Shown in pieces: positions 50,789 to 60,384 of a stretch of DNA of 64,000 nucleotides (the stretch's first letter is position 1; each line of letters starts with the position of its first letter). The stretch covers positions 1 to 64,000 of the forward strand of contig CAWUST010000041.1 of NCBI GenBank assembly GCA_963925495.1. The letters run 5' to 3'. The position numbers were made by a program, and so were the translations under genes. The notes beneath the pieces were generated by a model. That model ran no database searches and was not told the DNA's origin. It worked only from the letters and a program-made list of their open reading frames with translations. The stretch comes from UBA2108 sp963925495 (GTDB taxonomy: Bacteria > Bacteroidota > Bacteroidia > Flavobacteriales_G > Salibacteraceae).

Positions 50789-52240
50789 ATGACGAAGGAA
50801 AACAGCTACCCATATTATAAAAAACTTGCTCTTGTGCTGGGCCCTCTTTTATTTCTGAGTTTTTTATTTCTGAGCCCGGATAATGAGCTGCAACTTTACC
50901 AAGTTTATGGAATTTCTTCGTGGATGATTATTTGGTGGATGGCGGAAGTTGTTCCCATTTATATTACTGCCATGCTTCCAATGATTATTTTCCCAAGCCT
51001 AGGGTTGTTTAGTATAAAGGACACATTTGTTCCTTATGCAAATCCAATTATCTTCCTTTTTATGGGTGGGTTTATCATTGCGTTGGCAATGGAGGAAAGA
51101 AAGCTTCACATTAGAATGGCCTTGTTTATTATTAAGCTAACGGGAACAAAACCACTCGGTATTTTAATTGGAATGATGCTGTCCACAGCCTTTTTAAGTA
51201 TGTGGATTTCCAATACTGCGACTACAGTAATGATGCTGCCAATTGCTCTTTCAGTCTTAAATTTATTAAAACATCAAGACAGGAGTAACCAGAAAGAATT
51301 CGAAACATTTGCATTAGCACTTCTTTTGGCAATTGCTTATGCTGCCAATATTGGGGGAACCATGACCATTATTGGAACACCTCCTAATGTTGTTTTTGCA
51401 GGTCTTTTTCAAGAACACCACGATATTGAAATTGGTTTTGGACAATGGATGTTGGTAGGAGTTCCAACAGGAATTTTACTTTTAAGCATCACCTATTTAT
51501 TACTTACTAAAGTTCTATTAAAAATTCAACTAACTGAAATTGATGGAAGTGCAGCTCTATTCGAAAGAAAAAGATTGGAGCTTGGTAAAATGGAAAAAGG
51601 AGAGCGAATGGTTTTGATAGTTTTTCTATTAACTGCTTTTCTTTGGATTTTTAAAAGCCAGATTAACGTGCTTTTAGGCTCTCCTATTCTCCACAACACG
51701 ACTATAGCCATGTTTGGCGGACTACTCATGTTTTTACTGCCTGTAAACCTAAATAAAGGTGAGTTTGTTCTCAATTGGAAAGCAACTACACGCCTGCCTT
51801 GGGGAATCCTAATTTTATTTGGTGGAGGTTTAAGTTTAGCGGCTGCTTTTGCCCAAGTTGGCTTAGTTTCTAATGTAGGAAACTGGCTTGCTGAAAATGT
51901 TTCTGCAAGCATTTTCATTTTAGGCTTTACATTAATTGCAGTTTCCATTTTTGCTACCGAAATAATGAGTAACGTAGCTTTGGTGACCGTTATGTTGCCC
52001 GTGGTGATTGCAATTTCGGAAGGGATGGGGATTTCTCCTTACGAAATCACCATTCCGGTTACTCTAGCTGCAAGCTGTGCTTTTATGATGCCAATTTCTA
52101 CACCGCCGAATGCAGTCGTCTTTAGTAGTGGATTAATAAAAATGCCACAAATGGCTAAAATTGGATTAGTGCTTAATTTAATTTCTGTAGTGGTTTTAGC
52201 TGTGTTGGTTCCTTGTTTAATTTCCTTTGTTTTTGTTTGA
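50789..52240 (+). CDS. SLC13/DASS family anion:sodium symporter
   Basis: 483 residues, about eleven membrane helices plus re-entrant hairpins. Both substrate/sodium motifs are present: MWISNTATTVMMLPIALSVL near residue 135 with SNT, and TEIMSNVALVTVMLPV near residue 395 with SN; plus ANIGGTMTIIGTPPNVVF and the C-terminal MPISTPPNAVVFSSG. These fit divalent-anion (succinate, citrate, sulfate type) carriers. The ATG at 50789 is directly preceded by an in-frame GTG; the ATG is preferred. 6 bp after the large outer-membrane gene. Confidence 0.9.
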   Translation: MTKENSYPYYKKLALVLGPLLFLSFLFLSPDNELQLYQVYGISSWMIIWWMAEVVPIYITAMLPMIIFPSLGLFSIKDTFVPYANPIIFLFMGGFIIALAMEERKLHIRMALFIIKLTGTKPLGILIGMMLSTAFLSMWISNTATTVMMLPIALSVLNLLKHQDRSNQKEFETFALALLLAIAYAANIGGTMTIIGTPPNVVFAGLFQEHHDIEIGFGQWMLVGVPTGILLLSITYLLLTKVLLKIQLTEIDGSAALFERKRLELGKMEKGERMVLIVFLLTAFLWIFKSQINVLLGSPILHNTTIAMFGGLLMFLLPVNLNKGEFVLNWKATTRLPWGILILFGGGLSLAAAFAQVGLVSNVGNWLAENVSASIFILGFTLIAVSIFATEIMSNVALVTVMLPVVIAISEGMGISPYEITIPVTLAASCAFMMPISTPPNAVVFSSGLIKMPQMAKIGLVLNLISVVVLAVLVPCLISFVFV

Positions 52241-52386
52241 AAAACAGCTCAATTTTACTTTTAGCCTTAGTTGGAATTGACATTTATTATTACACTACTT
52301 TGTTTCGTTATATTAGTGTCAGGATGCTGTCGTACAATCGTCATGTACCTGTATTGTTGATTTCAAAGGAAAATAAGCTTAAGAAT

Positions 52387-52394
52387 TACTTTTG
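52387..52394 (+). promoter_or_regulatory. TACTTTTG -7 box of the XRE-2TM gene
   Basis: TACTTTTG matches TAnnTTTG, 36 nt before the ATG at 52431. A TTG lies at 52357-52359. Confidence 0.45.
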
Positions 52395-52430
52395 CCGAGT
52401 AAATAAAAGTCATTAAGAATCTAAAGAAAA

Positions 52431-52886
52431 ATGAATTTAAATACAATTAGTTTAAGAGATCTTAAAAAATGAGATTAGAACGTCATTGGTCTCAGTATCA
52501 AATTGCAGAAATGAGCGGAGTAAGTATAAGGACAATTCAACGAATTGAAAATGGCGAAAATGCAGGTTTTGACTCATTAAAATCTTTGGCGGCAGTGTTC
52601 GAAATTAACATTGCCGATTCTAAGAAAAAGGAAGAAATGGAAGCGATTAGAAAAGAAGGAGGAATATGTTCAAAACGTAAAGGGATTTTATAAACTATTT
52701 GCAATTGCTGTTTTAAGCTTGGCTGTTCCTTTTATCATTGCCATTAAAGATTCAGCCAATTGGAATGTTTTTTTATGGAGACTTCTTTCTTGTGGGGTAT
52801 TTTTAGCGGTCTATTCTCTTAACGTTTTTGATTTATTTGGAGAGGAATGGAAAAGAATAATAAACAAAAAATTTAAAAAGAAATAA
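52431..52886 (+). pseudogene. XRE helix-turn-helix / 2TM-domain protein split by two frameshifts
   Basis: Three consecutive frames form one family-like protein. From ATG 52431: MNLNTISLRDLKK, stopped by TGA after a six-A run. From 52469 in the next frame: MRLERHWSQYQIAEMSGVSI, then RTIQRIENGENAGFDSLKSL (a clear XRE HTH, 74 aa) ending at 52693. From about 52650 in the third frame: EEYVQNVKGFYKLFAIAVLS and a two-helix membrane domain to 52886. HTH plus 2TM domains are a known fusion. A missing A at 52464-52469 and an extra base near 52655-52665 explain the breaks. The HTH part may still be translated alone from 52469. Decay, base-calling error or programmed frameshifting are all possible. Confidence 0.6.
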
Positions 52887-53115
52887 GGAGGTTTTAATTT
52901 TTCTGTTGTAAGGCGTGGCTCTAATCCTGAATTATCATTGTTAACGTAAGAAATGTCGTTGCCGCAAACTTTTACTACTATTTCAGCTCCTGTATGGTTC
53001 CGAAGTTCAGCGACAAAAAACCCCAATGTTTCCATCAGGGTAGTTTGTAATTAAGTAAAAATTTATTCTAGACACATTTGACTTCGTTACTCTCTGTCGA
53101 ATGTATTTAGGTTTA

Positions 53116-55539
53116 TTAACCAGAACACATTTCACAATCGCCAGATTCATCGGCAATTGCTCTTTGTTCTTGCAACCATTTTGTGTATTCGTCACCACTC
53201 ATAGTAGTTTCCGCTTTTTCTTCCGGCTTAGACTCAGACTTAGTTTTAGATTTAGCTATTGGTACAGGTTCTTCCAGTTGAGATTTATCAACGGTAAATT
53301 TAATGGCATCTCTTGCGGCTTTAGTCCTTAAGTAATACATACCTGTTTTCAAACCTTTTTCCCATCCATAAAAATGCATAGAGGTAAGTTTTGCAAAATT
53401 GGCGTTTTCCATAAATATGTTCAACGACTGCGATTGATCAATAAAAGCACCCCTATCGGCAGCCATATCAATAATTACTTTTTGGCTTATTTCCCAAGAA
53501 GTTTTGTACAACTCTTTTAAGTTATCCGGAATTTCATTTATGTTTTGAACGGATCCGTTTCCAGCAATCAATTTGTTTTTGAGGCTATCGTTCCAAATTC
53601 CAAGATTTACTAAGTCACGGAGTAAATGTTTGTTCACCACTACAAACTCACCAGATAAAGTTCTACGAGTATAAATGTTAGACGTGTATGGCTCAAAAGC
53701 TTCGTTATTTCCTAATATTTGAGCTGTTGATGCAGTTGGCATTGGCGCCATCAACAAAGAATTTCTTACACCATGTTTTTTCACTTCTTCTTTCAAAACA
53801 TCCCATTCCCACCTATTCGAAGGTTTAACTCCCCACAAATCGAATTGAAATTCTCCTCTAGAAGTAGGCGATCCTTCAAATGTTTCATAAGCTCCATCTT
53901 TTATTGCCAAGTCTTTCGACGCGGTCATAGAAGCATAATACATAGTTTCAAAGATATCTCTGTTCAGCTCTTTTGCTTGTGGAGAATCGAATGGATGACG
54001 CATTAAAATAAGTGCATCAGCTAAACCTTGTACGCCAAGACCAATCGGTCTGTGTCGCATATTACTTTTCTCGGCTTCTGGTACTGGATAAAAGTTATTG
54101 TCAATTATTCGATTCAAGTTTAATGTTGCCTGGTAGGTAACTTCAAACAATTTCTCGTGATCAAATTTGCCATCTACCACGTATTTTGGAAGTGCTAATG
54201 AAGCTAAGTTACATACTGCAACTTCGTCTTTGGCAGTGTATTCCATTATTTCAGTACACAAGTTAGAAGACTTGATAGTACCTAAATTTTGTTGCGGTGA
54301 TTTTGAGTTAGCCGCATCTTTGTAAAGCATGTAAGGAGTGCCAGTTTCTATTTGAGACTCTAATATTTTAAACCAAAGATCTTGTGCTTTTATGGTTTTC
54401 CTTCCCTTTCCTTCACTTTCGTATTTGTGGTATAGTGTTTCAAATTCAGCACTATGCACATCTGCCAAACCGGGACATTCGTTGGGACACATCAAAGTCC
54501 ATTCGCCGTTGGCTTTTACTCTTTCCATAAATAGATCCGGAATCCACATGGCATAGAATAAATCTCTCGCTCTATTTTCTTCTTTTCCGTGATTCTTTTT
54601 CAAATCCAAGAAATCGAAAATATCAGCATGCCAAGGCTCTAAATAAATAGCAAAAGAACCTTTTCTTTTTCCTCCACCTTGATCAACATAACGTGCCGTG
54701 TCGTTAAACACTCTAAGCATTGGTACAATACCGTTACTAGCGCCATTTGTTCCTTTTATGTACGAGCCAGTAGCCCTAACATTGTGCACGGAAAGACCAA
54801 TTCCACCAGCAGATTGAGATATTTGAGCACATTGTTTTAACGTGTCATAAATTCCTGAAATGCTATCGTCTTGTGTCGTTAATAAGAAACAAGAAGACAT
54901 TTGAGGTTTTGGAGTTCCGGCATTAAATAAGGTCGGAGTTGCGTGAGTAAACCAACGCTCAGACATTAAATCATAGGTCTTTAAAGCCGATTCTATGTCA
55001 TCTTTATGGATTCCTATAGAAACACGCATCAACATGTGTTGAGGACGTTCAGCAACCTCTCCTTTTATTTTAAGTAAATAAGATCTTTCCAAGGTTTTAA
55101 CTCCGAAAAAATCATAACCAAAATCTCTATCATAAATGATATAAGAATCTAATCTTTCTGCATTATCTTGAATAATCTTAATTACATCATTAGCAATCAA
55201 AGAAGCATTTTCTCCTGTTTTAGGATCAATGTATTCATGAAGAGCTTTCATGGTATTAGAAAACGACTTTTCAGTACTCTTATGCAAATTGGAAACAACT
55301 ATTCTTGATGCCAATTGAGCGTAGTCTGGGTGAAGTACCGTCATGGAAGCACACTGCTCAGCTGCTAAATTATCTAGCGCTGCGGTGGTAACTCCGTCAT
55401 AAAGGCCTTCAATAACCTTCATGGAAATTTTTTGAGGATCAACGTGTTCTGACAAACCATAGCACAGTTTTTTAATCCGTGCAGTAATTTTGTCAAACAT
55501 TACTGATTCTTGTCTACCGTCTCTTTTTAATACAAACAT
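53116..55539 (-). CDS. nrdA: ribonucleoside-diphosphate reductase alpha subunit (class Ia)
   Basis: 807 residues; makes deoxyribonucleotides. N-terminal ATP cone (about 1-90, FVLKRDGRQESVMFDKITAR) gives allosteric overall control. The barrel has the redox and radical Cys in TPKPQMSSCFLLTTQDD and SSNLCTEIMEY, and blocks SAGGIGLSVHNVRATGSYIK, GKRKGSFAIYLEPWHADIFD typical of the eukaryote-like class Ia branch. The C-terminal tail ends in CEMCSG, the CxxC that relays electrons from thioredoxin. Lies 22 bp after nrdB on the minus strand, so nrdB-nrdA is the operon order. Confidence 0.95.
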   Translation of the reverse strand: MFVLKRDGRQESVMFDKITARIKKLCYGLSEHVDPQKISMKVIEGLYDGVTTAALDNLAAEQCASMTVLHPDYAQLASRIVVSNLHKSTEKSFSNTMKALHEYIDPKTGENASLIANDVIKIIQDNAERLDSYIIYDRDFGYDFFGVKTLERSYLLKIKGEVAERPQHMLMRVSIGIHKDDIESALKTYDLMSERWFTHATPTLFNAGTPKPQMSSCFLLTTQDDSISGIYDTLKQCAQISQSAGGIGLSVHNVRATGSYIKGTNGASNGIVPMLRVFNDTARYVDQGGGKRKGSFAIYLEPWHADIFDFLDLKKNHGKEENRARDLFYAMWIPDLFMERVKANGEWTLMCPNECPGLADVHSAEFETLYHKYESEGKGRKTIKAQDLWFKILESQIETGTPYMLYKDAANSKSPQQNLGTIKSSNLCTEIMEYTAKDEVAVCNLASLALPKYVVDGKFDHEKLFEVTYQATLNLNRIIDNNFYPVPEAEKSNMRHRPIGLGVQGLADALILMRHPFDSPQAKELNRDIFETMYYASMTASKDLAIKDGAYETFEGSPTSRGEFQFDLWGVKPSNRWEWDVLKEEVKKHGVRNSLLMAPMPTASTAQILGNNEAFEPYTSNIYTRRTLSGEFVVVNKHLLRDLVNLGIWNDSLKNKLIAGNGSVQNINEIPDNLKELYKTSWEISQKVIIDMAADRGAFIDQSQSLNIFMENANFAKLTSMHFYGWEKGLKTGMYYLRTKAARDAIKFTVDKSQLEEPVPIAKSKTKSESKPEEKAETTMSGDEYTKWLQEQRAIADESGDCEMCSG

Positions 55540-55561
55540 AATTTTTACCCTTCTTGTTTTT

Positions 55562-56620
55562 TTAAAAATCAGTGTCTAGACTGAATGAACCACCTTTTGT
55601 TTCTTGATTTGCTACGCCAGCTTTTTGGTATTCAGCTACTCGTTTTTCAAAAAAATTGGTTTTTCCTTGAAGAGAAATCATTTCCATAAAATCAAATGGA
55701 TTTGCCGTGTTGTAAACTTTGTCATTACCCAATTCCATAAGTAATCTGTCGGCAACAAACTCAATGTACTGAGACATCAATTTTGCGTTCATACCTATTA
55801 AAGAAACAGGAAGAGCATCGGTTACAAATTCTTTTTCAATAGAAACTGCATCTGTAATGATTTGCTCAATTTTAGATTTTGGCAATTTGTTTACTAAGTG
55901 ATTGTTATAGAGTAAACAGGCAAAATCACAATGCAATCCTTCGTCTCTTGAAATTAATTCGTTAGAGAAAGTAAGGCCGGGCATTAAACCACGTTTCTTC
56001 AACCAAAATAAAGAACAGAATGATCCTGAAAAGAAAATTCCTTCAACTGCTGCAAATGCAATTAGGCGTTCTGCATAAGATCCGTTATCTATCCAATCTA
56101 AAGCCCAGTCTGCTTTCTTTTTTACAAAATCTAAAGTTTCAATTGCATTAAATAGCTTGTTTTTTTCTTCAGCATCTTTAATGTAAGTATCAATTAAAAG
56201 AGAGTAAGTCTCAGAATGAATATTTTCGATAGCAATTTGAAAACCGTAGAAAAACTTAGCTTCAGTGTATTGAACTTCAGATACGAAGTTTTCGGCCAAA
56301 TTCTCATTTACGATTCCATCTGATGCTGCGAAAAAAGCAAGAATCTGTTTTATGAAATATCTTTCGTTGTCGTTTAATTTACAGTCCCAATCTATTGTAT
56401 CCTGTTGTAAGTCAATCTCTTCGGCTGTCCAAAAGCTAGCTTCAGATTTTTTGTACATCTGCCAGATGTCGTCGTGTTCAATAGGGAAAAGTACAAATCG
56501 GTTTGGATTCTTTTGTAAGATTGGTTCTTCAAGTTCTAGGTCTTTGGTGGTTTTCACTTCATTAATGTCTGGTGGTAAAGCCCCAATTATTTCAGGGTCA
56601 ATCGTCTTTTTTTCTTCCAT
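55562..56620 (-). CDS. nrdB: ribonucleoside-diphosphate reductase beta subunit (class Ia)
   Basis: 352 residues; carries the di-iron-tyrosyl radical for NrdA. Ligand helices are visible: FWTAEEIDLQQD, AFFAASDGIVNENLAENF, FYGFQIAIENIHSETYSLLI and NELISRDEGLHCDFACLLY. The Tyr in AKFFYGFQ matches the radical tyrosine of the eukaryote-like R2 branch, and the C-terminal SFSLDTDF is the tail that docks to NrdA. First gene of the nrdBA operon. A 528-bp gap upstream should hold its promoter; I see no NrdR box pair that fits the consensus. Confidence 0.95.
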   Translation of the reverse strand: MEEKKTIDPEIIGALPPDINEVKTTKDLELEEPILQKNPNRFVLFPIEHDDIWQMYKKSEASFWTAEEIDLQQDTIDWDCKLNDNERYFIKQILAFFAASDGIVNENLAENFVSEVQYTEAKFFYGFQIAIENIHSETYSLLIDTYIKDAEEKNKLFNAIETLDFVKKKADWALDWIDNGSYAERLIAFAAVEGIFFSGSFCSLFWLKKRGLMPGLTFSNELISRDEGLHCDFACLLYNNHLVNKLPKSKIEQIITDAVSIEKEFVTDALPVSLIGMNAKLMSQYIEFVADRLLMELGNDKVYNTANPFDFMEMISLQGKTNFFEKRVAEYQKAGVANQETKGGSFSLDTDF

Positions 56621-57148
56621 GTTATTTCTTCTGTTGCGTATTAATAATCTCCTTTTTAAGCAGGAGTCAAAACCTCAGACCAGATTCTTTGTACTGGCGG
56701 TTTTTAATCTTTATTCTAAAAATTAAGTCTGCTATTTATGAAACGAAAAGACAATTTCGCAACCTGCTTGACACAAATGTGGCTATTCTACATCTTCATA
56801 GCAAGTCGAAGAAATTCACAATCCGAGAGAGTTTTCAACAATGGGCATTAACATGATTATGTTGATAGATTTAAAAGTTTTTTCTAGAAGATAGAGTGCG
56901 TTTGACTTGCATCGTGTTTAGGTAGTATGCACATCTTTTTTCTCGATTTTATGATGAAATATCGGCTGATTTAGTTATTTTGATAGCCTTTTGCTGTTAA
57001 TTACTTGTGAATAACCCCATCAAAGCCTTTAATGCTCTACTAATCGGAACTTCAAGAAATTTACCTCTATAAGAATGTTGAATTTTTTGAAAAGGTTATT
57101 TTACTGACTGTCAGTAAGATGCTTAAAATTGATAATTGTTCAGAAAAA
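56621..57148. other. 528-bp intergenic region upstream of nrdB
   Basis: No gene is supported on either strand. It must hold the nrdBA promoter (minus strand). The only clear structure is the palindrome at 57101-57117. Composition is AT-rich with T-runs near 56875-56883 and 56935-56943. Confidence 0.5.
57101..57117. promoter_or_regulatory. perfect 17-bp palindrome TTACTGACTGTCAGTAA (operator-like)
   Basis: Two perfect 8-bp arms around one central T. It resembles TetR-family operators with paired TGAC/GTCA half-sites. It lies 32 bp past the DUF3109 stop and about 480 bp upstream of nrdB. No TetR gene is adjacent and no U-run makes it a good terminator. Function is unproved. Confidence 0.4.
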
Positions 57149-57721
57149 TCAATCCTTTTTTAGGAGTTTTTGAGCTTCTTGAAGTTTGCCATAAAAGTCA
57201 TTTCCAAATTTTCGAATAATAGGTTCTTTCAAAAATCGATAAACAGGTACATTTAATTCTTCACCACATGCACAAGCGGGTTCGCATATTTCCCATTCGT
57301 GAAAATTCATTGCTGTAAATTTTCGGTATTCTCTTAATCTTACTGGGTACAAATGACAACTTATAGGTTTTATGAATTCAGTTTTACCATCATTAAAAGC
57401 TTGCTCTATTCCACATTTGGTTGTGCCTTCGGCATCAAAAAACACAAAGGCACATTGTGCACCTTCAACCAAAGTAGTAACTTTTTCGCCATCCGTGTCT
57501 CGAGCCCAAACCCCTTTTTCTTCTATAACTTTTTGGCCTTTTGGATCAGCATAAGGCTTTATGGCGTCTAAATTATCGGTAATAATTTCAATTTCTTCAT
57601 CGGTTAAAGGTGCTCCTCCTTCTCCATCTACACAGCAAGCGCCTTTACAGGCAGACAAATCGCAAACGAACTTTTTTTGGAATATGGTGCGAGAGATAAG
57701 AACATCATCTATTTGGATCAT
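57149..57721 (-). CDS. DUF3109 family Cys-rich protein
   Basis: 190 residues with ten Cys: FVCDLSACKGACCVDGEGGA near residue 18, AQCAFVFF, TTKCGIEQAF, ISCHLYPVRL and EICEPACACGEEL. The pattern resembles YkgJ/UPF0153-like iron-sulfur or zinc-binding proteins and is that of DUF3109, which is common in Bacteroidota. Function unknown. An open frame extends to 57778, but the ATG at 57721 (MIQIDDVLISRTIFQKKF) matches the family start. Divergent from tilS. Confidence 0.85.
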   Translation of the reverse strand: MIQIDDVLISRTIFQKKFVCDLSACKGACCVDGEGGAPLTDEEIEIITDNLDAIKPYADPKGQKVIEEKGVWARDTDGEKVTTLVEGAQCAFVFFDAEGTTKCGIEQAFNDGKTEFIKPISCHLYPVRLREYRKFTAMNFHEWEICEPACACGEELNVPVYRFLKEPIIRKFGNDFYGKLQEAQKLLKKD

Positions 57722-57814
57722 GGGTGCAAATGTAAAGGAAGCCCTATAATGGAAGGGTATTGAAAGTTTAATGGACATGAGCTTGCATTGCTTTAAATAC
57801 CATTAATTTGTTGT

Positions 57815-59140
57815 GTGCAAGAGAAGGTTGTAAAGTGGTTTAAAAGTCATATCCAAAACTGGGAAAAGTCTACGTATTTACTCGCAGTAAGTGGGGGCGT
57901 TGATTCTGTGGTTTTGTGCCATTTGTTTCAAAATCTAGGGTTGAATTTTGAAGTTGCTCATTGCAATTTTAGTCTTAGAGGCCAGGAATCGGAAGGAGAT
58001 GAGGAGTTTGTGAAAAACCTAGCATCCCAGTTAAAAGTAGAATTCAACGTCATTCATTTCGAAACTAAAGAACTAGCAAAAAAAGAAAAACTAAGCACAC
58101 AAGAAGCAGCCAGAAAACTCAGGTACAATTGGTTTGAAAATCTTCGTAGAGAAAAAAAGCTAGATCTTGTTGCAGTGGGAACTCACAAAAGTGATGAAAC
58201 GGAAACCATGCTCATTAATTTAATTCGAGGTGCTGGAATAAGGGGTTTACATGGAATTATTCCAAATAATAATGGTGTTATTCGGCCTCTCTTGTCAGTG
58301 GCTCGAAAAGAAATAATGGATTGGGCCAATTCAAATAATCTAAAGTGGAGAGAAGATTCAAGTAATGAATCGGATAATTACATGCGTAATAATATCCGAC
58401 ATCATGTTATCCCTCCATTGAAAGAAATACGAGAAAACATAGAAGAACAATTTTCGGAAAGCGCCGAGGCAATTAGAGATTACCAACAGGTTTTGGAAAA
58501 TGAAATAGCTCGTTTGAAACCAACGATAATGACGCGTGAAAAGGAATATTGGAAAATTGACAAGTCTGCGCTTTTGGCATTAAAACCCACGTATGTTTAT
58601 TTGTACGAACTCCTCATTGACTTTGGTTTTAGCTATTGGGTTTGTAAAGATATTGTCGGTTCAATTCAACAAAAAAGTCAACCGGGTGGAGTTTTTCATG
58701 GGACATCGGCAACTTTGGTAAATGACAGAAACTATTTGATTGTAAAGCCAAATCGTTTAGAAAACCTAGGCGCTGTTGGGATTAACGAAACAACCAGTAG
58801 TATTAAAGAACCACTTAACCTAAACATGGAGGTGTTGGATATTTCGAGTTTTCAGCTGGATAAATCCCCGAATAACGCCACCATTGATTTTTCTAAGTTG
58901 CATTTTCCCTTAACATTAAGGCCTTGGAAAAACGGAGACAGATTTCAACCGTTTGGAATGCAAGGCATGAAAAAAGTAAGCGACTTTTTAATTGATCAAA
59001 AAATTCCACGGAACTTAAAAAAAGGGATTTACGTATTGGAATGTAAAAACGAAATTGTTTGGGTTGTGGGGTTTAGAATTGACGATAGGTTTAAGGTTGA
59101 TGAAAATACTGATAAGGTTTATCAGTTGGAATTAATTTAA
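57815..59140 (+). CDS. tilS: tRNA(Ile)-lysidine synthase
   Basis: 441 residues; attaches lysine to C34 of the AUA-reading tRNA-Ile. The PP-loop ATP motif is LLAVSGGVDSVVL near residue 22; then VAHCNFSLRGQESEGDEEFV, AVGTHKSDETETMLINLIRG and RGLHGIIPNNNGVIRPLL fit the N-terminal domain. A C-terminal TilS domain follows (about 365-430, LRPWKNGDRFQPFGMQGMKK, VSDFLIDQKIPRNLK). GTG start at 57815; the protein start is otherwise unambiguous. Stop overlaps the convergent ABC permease by 4 bp. Confidence 0.95.
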   Translation: MQEKVVKWFKSHIQNWEKSTYLLAVSGGVDSVVLCHLFQNLGLNFEVAHCNFSLRGQESEGDEEFVKNLASQLKVEFNVIHFETKELAKKEKLSTQEAARKLRYNWFENLRREKKLDLVAVGTHKSDETETMLINLIRGAGIRGLHGIIPNNNGVIRPLLSVARKEIMDWANSNNLKWREDSSNESDNYMRNNIRHHVIPPLKEIRENIEEQFSESAEAIRDYQQVLENEIARLKPTIMTREKEYWKIDKSALLALKPTYVYLYELLIDFGFSYWVCKDIVGSIQQKSQPGGVFHGTSATLVNDRNYLIVKPNRLENLGAVGINETTSSIKEPLNLNMEVLDISSFQLDKSPNNATIDFSKLHFPLTLRPWKNGDRFQPFGMQGMKKVSDFLIDQKIPRNLKKGIYVLECKNEIVWVVGFRIDDRFKVDENTDKVYQLELI

Positions 59141-60384
59141 TTCATTCTAATCGCTTCCACGGGATCTAACCTTGATGCAATATATGCGGGCCAAATGCCA
59201 GAAATAGTTCCAATAGCTGCAGAAAGACTTAGCCCTAAAATAATGTTGTCTGACGAAAGGCTAAGGTAAAACTTTCCAGTTGCGTTTACAATTAAAGTAA
59301 GTGAGAAAATTATTAGTAAACCGAAAAGCCCACCCATCAAACAAAGAAAAACGGCTTCACTCAAAAACTGAAAGAGAATAAAGAAATTTTTAGCACCTAG
59401 AGATTTTTGAATGCCGATTAAGCCCGTGCGTTCCTTTACGGAAACAAACATGATATTGGCAATACTGAAACCACCAACCAAGATAGAAAAGAGGCCAATT
59501 ATTCCACCCGCTATTCCAAGCACATCAAACAATTTCGCAAAAGTATTGGTGAGCATACTGGTTTGATTTAACGCAAAATTGTCGTCCGCTTTAGGTTTAA
59601 GCTTTCTCATTCCTCGCATTACTCCAGTAAGTTCATCAATGAGCTGTTGGTTACTAACATTGGGTAAAGCTTTTACCATAATAAATGGGTTTACTCTCGG
59701 ACTAGATATATCTGTAAACTTACGAGCAAAATTTATGGGAATAAATATTTGTTGGTCTTGACTATTTCCTAAAAAACTTTCCCCCTCACGTTGAAAAACA
59801 CCAATTATTTTCATTTTTTGACGTTTGACTTCAATGCTTTTACCTATTGGGTTTCCACCCCCAAACAACACACCTGCTATATCAGCCCCAATAATGCAAT
59901 AGGGGCGTCCGCCTTCGCTTTCCGAAATGGTAAAGTAACGTCCAGATGCTAATTGCAGGTCCTTAACTCGGTAGTATTCATAAGAAACGGCAGCAAGTTC
60001 TATGGCTTCAAAGGCATTTTCTTTGTATTCGGCAGTGGCAGATTGGCCAATCATAAAACAGGCCGCTTGCGCATATTTCGATTTTTTTTGAATTGCTCCT
60101 AGCTCATCTAAATCGGGTAGAGGTCTATTAATAAATTTCCACCAAGGATAATCTTGCCCAAACGTCCAAGGCCATTTTTGTACAAATACCACATTATCGC
60201 CTAAAGATTCAATGCTTCCTTTTATACTGTTTTCCAAACTATCCACTAATGTAAAAACAGAGATAATTGCAAATATTCCTATAGTAACTCCAAGTAAAGA
60301 AAGTACCGTACGCAGTCGATTTACACGTAAAGCTTGCAGAGCAAATAATAGACTTTCGCGCAAAAGAGTTATATAAAATTTCAT
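59137..60384 (-). CDS. ABC transporter permease, MacB/FtsX type
   Basis: 415 residues with four membrane helices: one near residues 20-45 (LSLLGVTIGIFAIISVFTLV), a periplasmic MacB-type domain (about 50-270), then three C-terminal helices (IAGGIIGLFSILVGGFSIAN, LSEAVFLCLMGGLFGLLIIF, AAIGTISGIWPAYIASRLDP). ERTGLIGIQKSLGAKNFFIL and the end DPVEAIRMN are FtsX-domain hallmarks. Such permeases transmit ATPase movement to the periplasm rather than always moving a substrate across. No ATPase or membrane-fusion gene is adjacent; the upstream partner is the PH-domain gene, with a 4-bp overlap. Confidence 0.9.
   Translation of the reverse strand: MKFYITLLRESLLFALQALRVNRLRTVLSLLGVTIGIFAIISVFTLVDSLENSIKGSIESLGDNVVFVQKWPWTFGQDYPWWKFINRPLPDLDELGAIQKKSKYAQAACFMIGQSATAEYKENAFEAIELAAVSYEYYRVKDLQLASGRYFTISESEGGRPYCIIGADIAGVLFGGGNPIGKSIEVKRQKMKIIGVFQREGESFLGNSQDQQIFIPINFARKFTDISSPRVNPFIMVKALPNVSNQQLIDELTGVMRGMRKLKPKADDNFALNQTSMLTNTFAKLFDVLGIAGGIIGLFSILVGGFSIANIMFVSVKERTGLIGIQKSLGAKNFFILFQFLSEAVFLCLMGGLFGLLIIFSLTLIVNATGKFYLSLSSDNIILGLSLSAAIGTISGIWPAYIASRLDPVEAIRMN

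Noticed and set aside
52811..53035. Minus-strand 74-codon frame (METLGFFVAELRNHTGAEIV...)
   Set aside because: Its C-terminal third is the reverse of the 2TM coding region and no family is recognised; it could be a gene remnant, but support is too weak to list.
56621..57148. Riboswitch or NrdR box upstream of nrdB
   Set aside because: No cobalamin-type motif and no pair of NrdR-like boxes could be recognised; only the 17-bp palindrome stands out.
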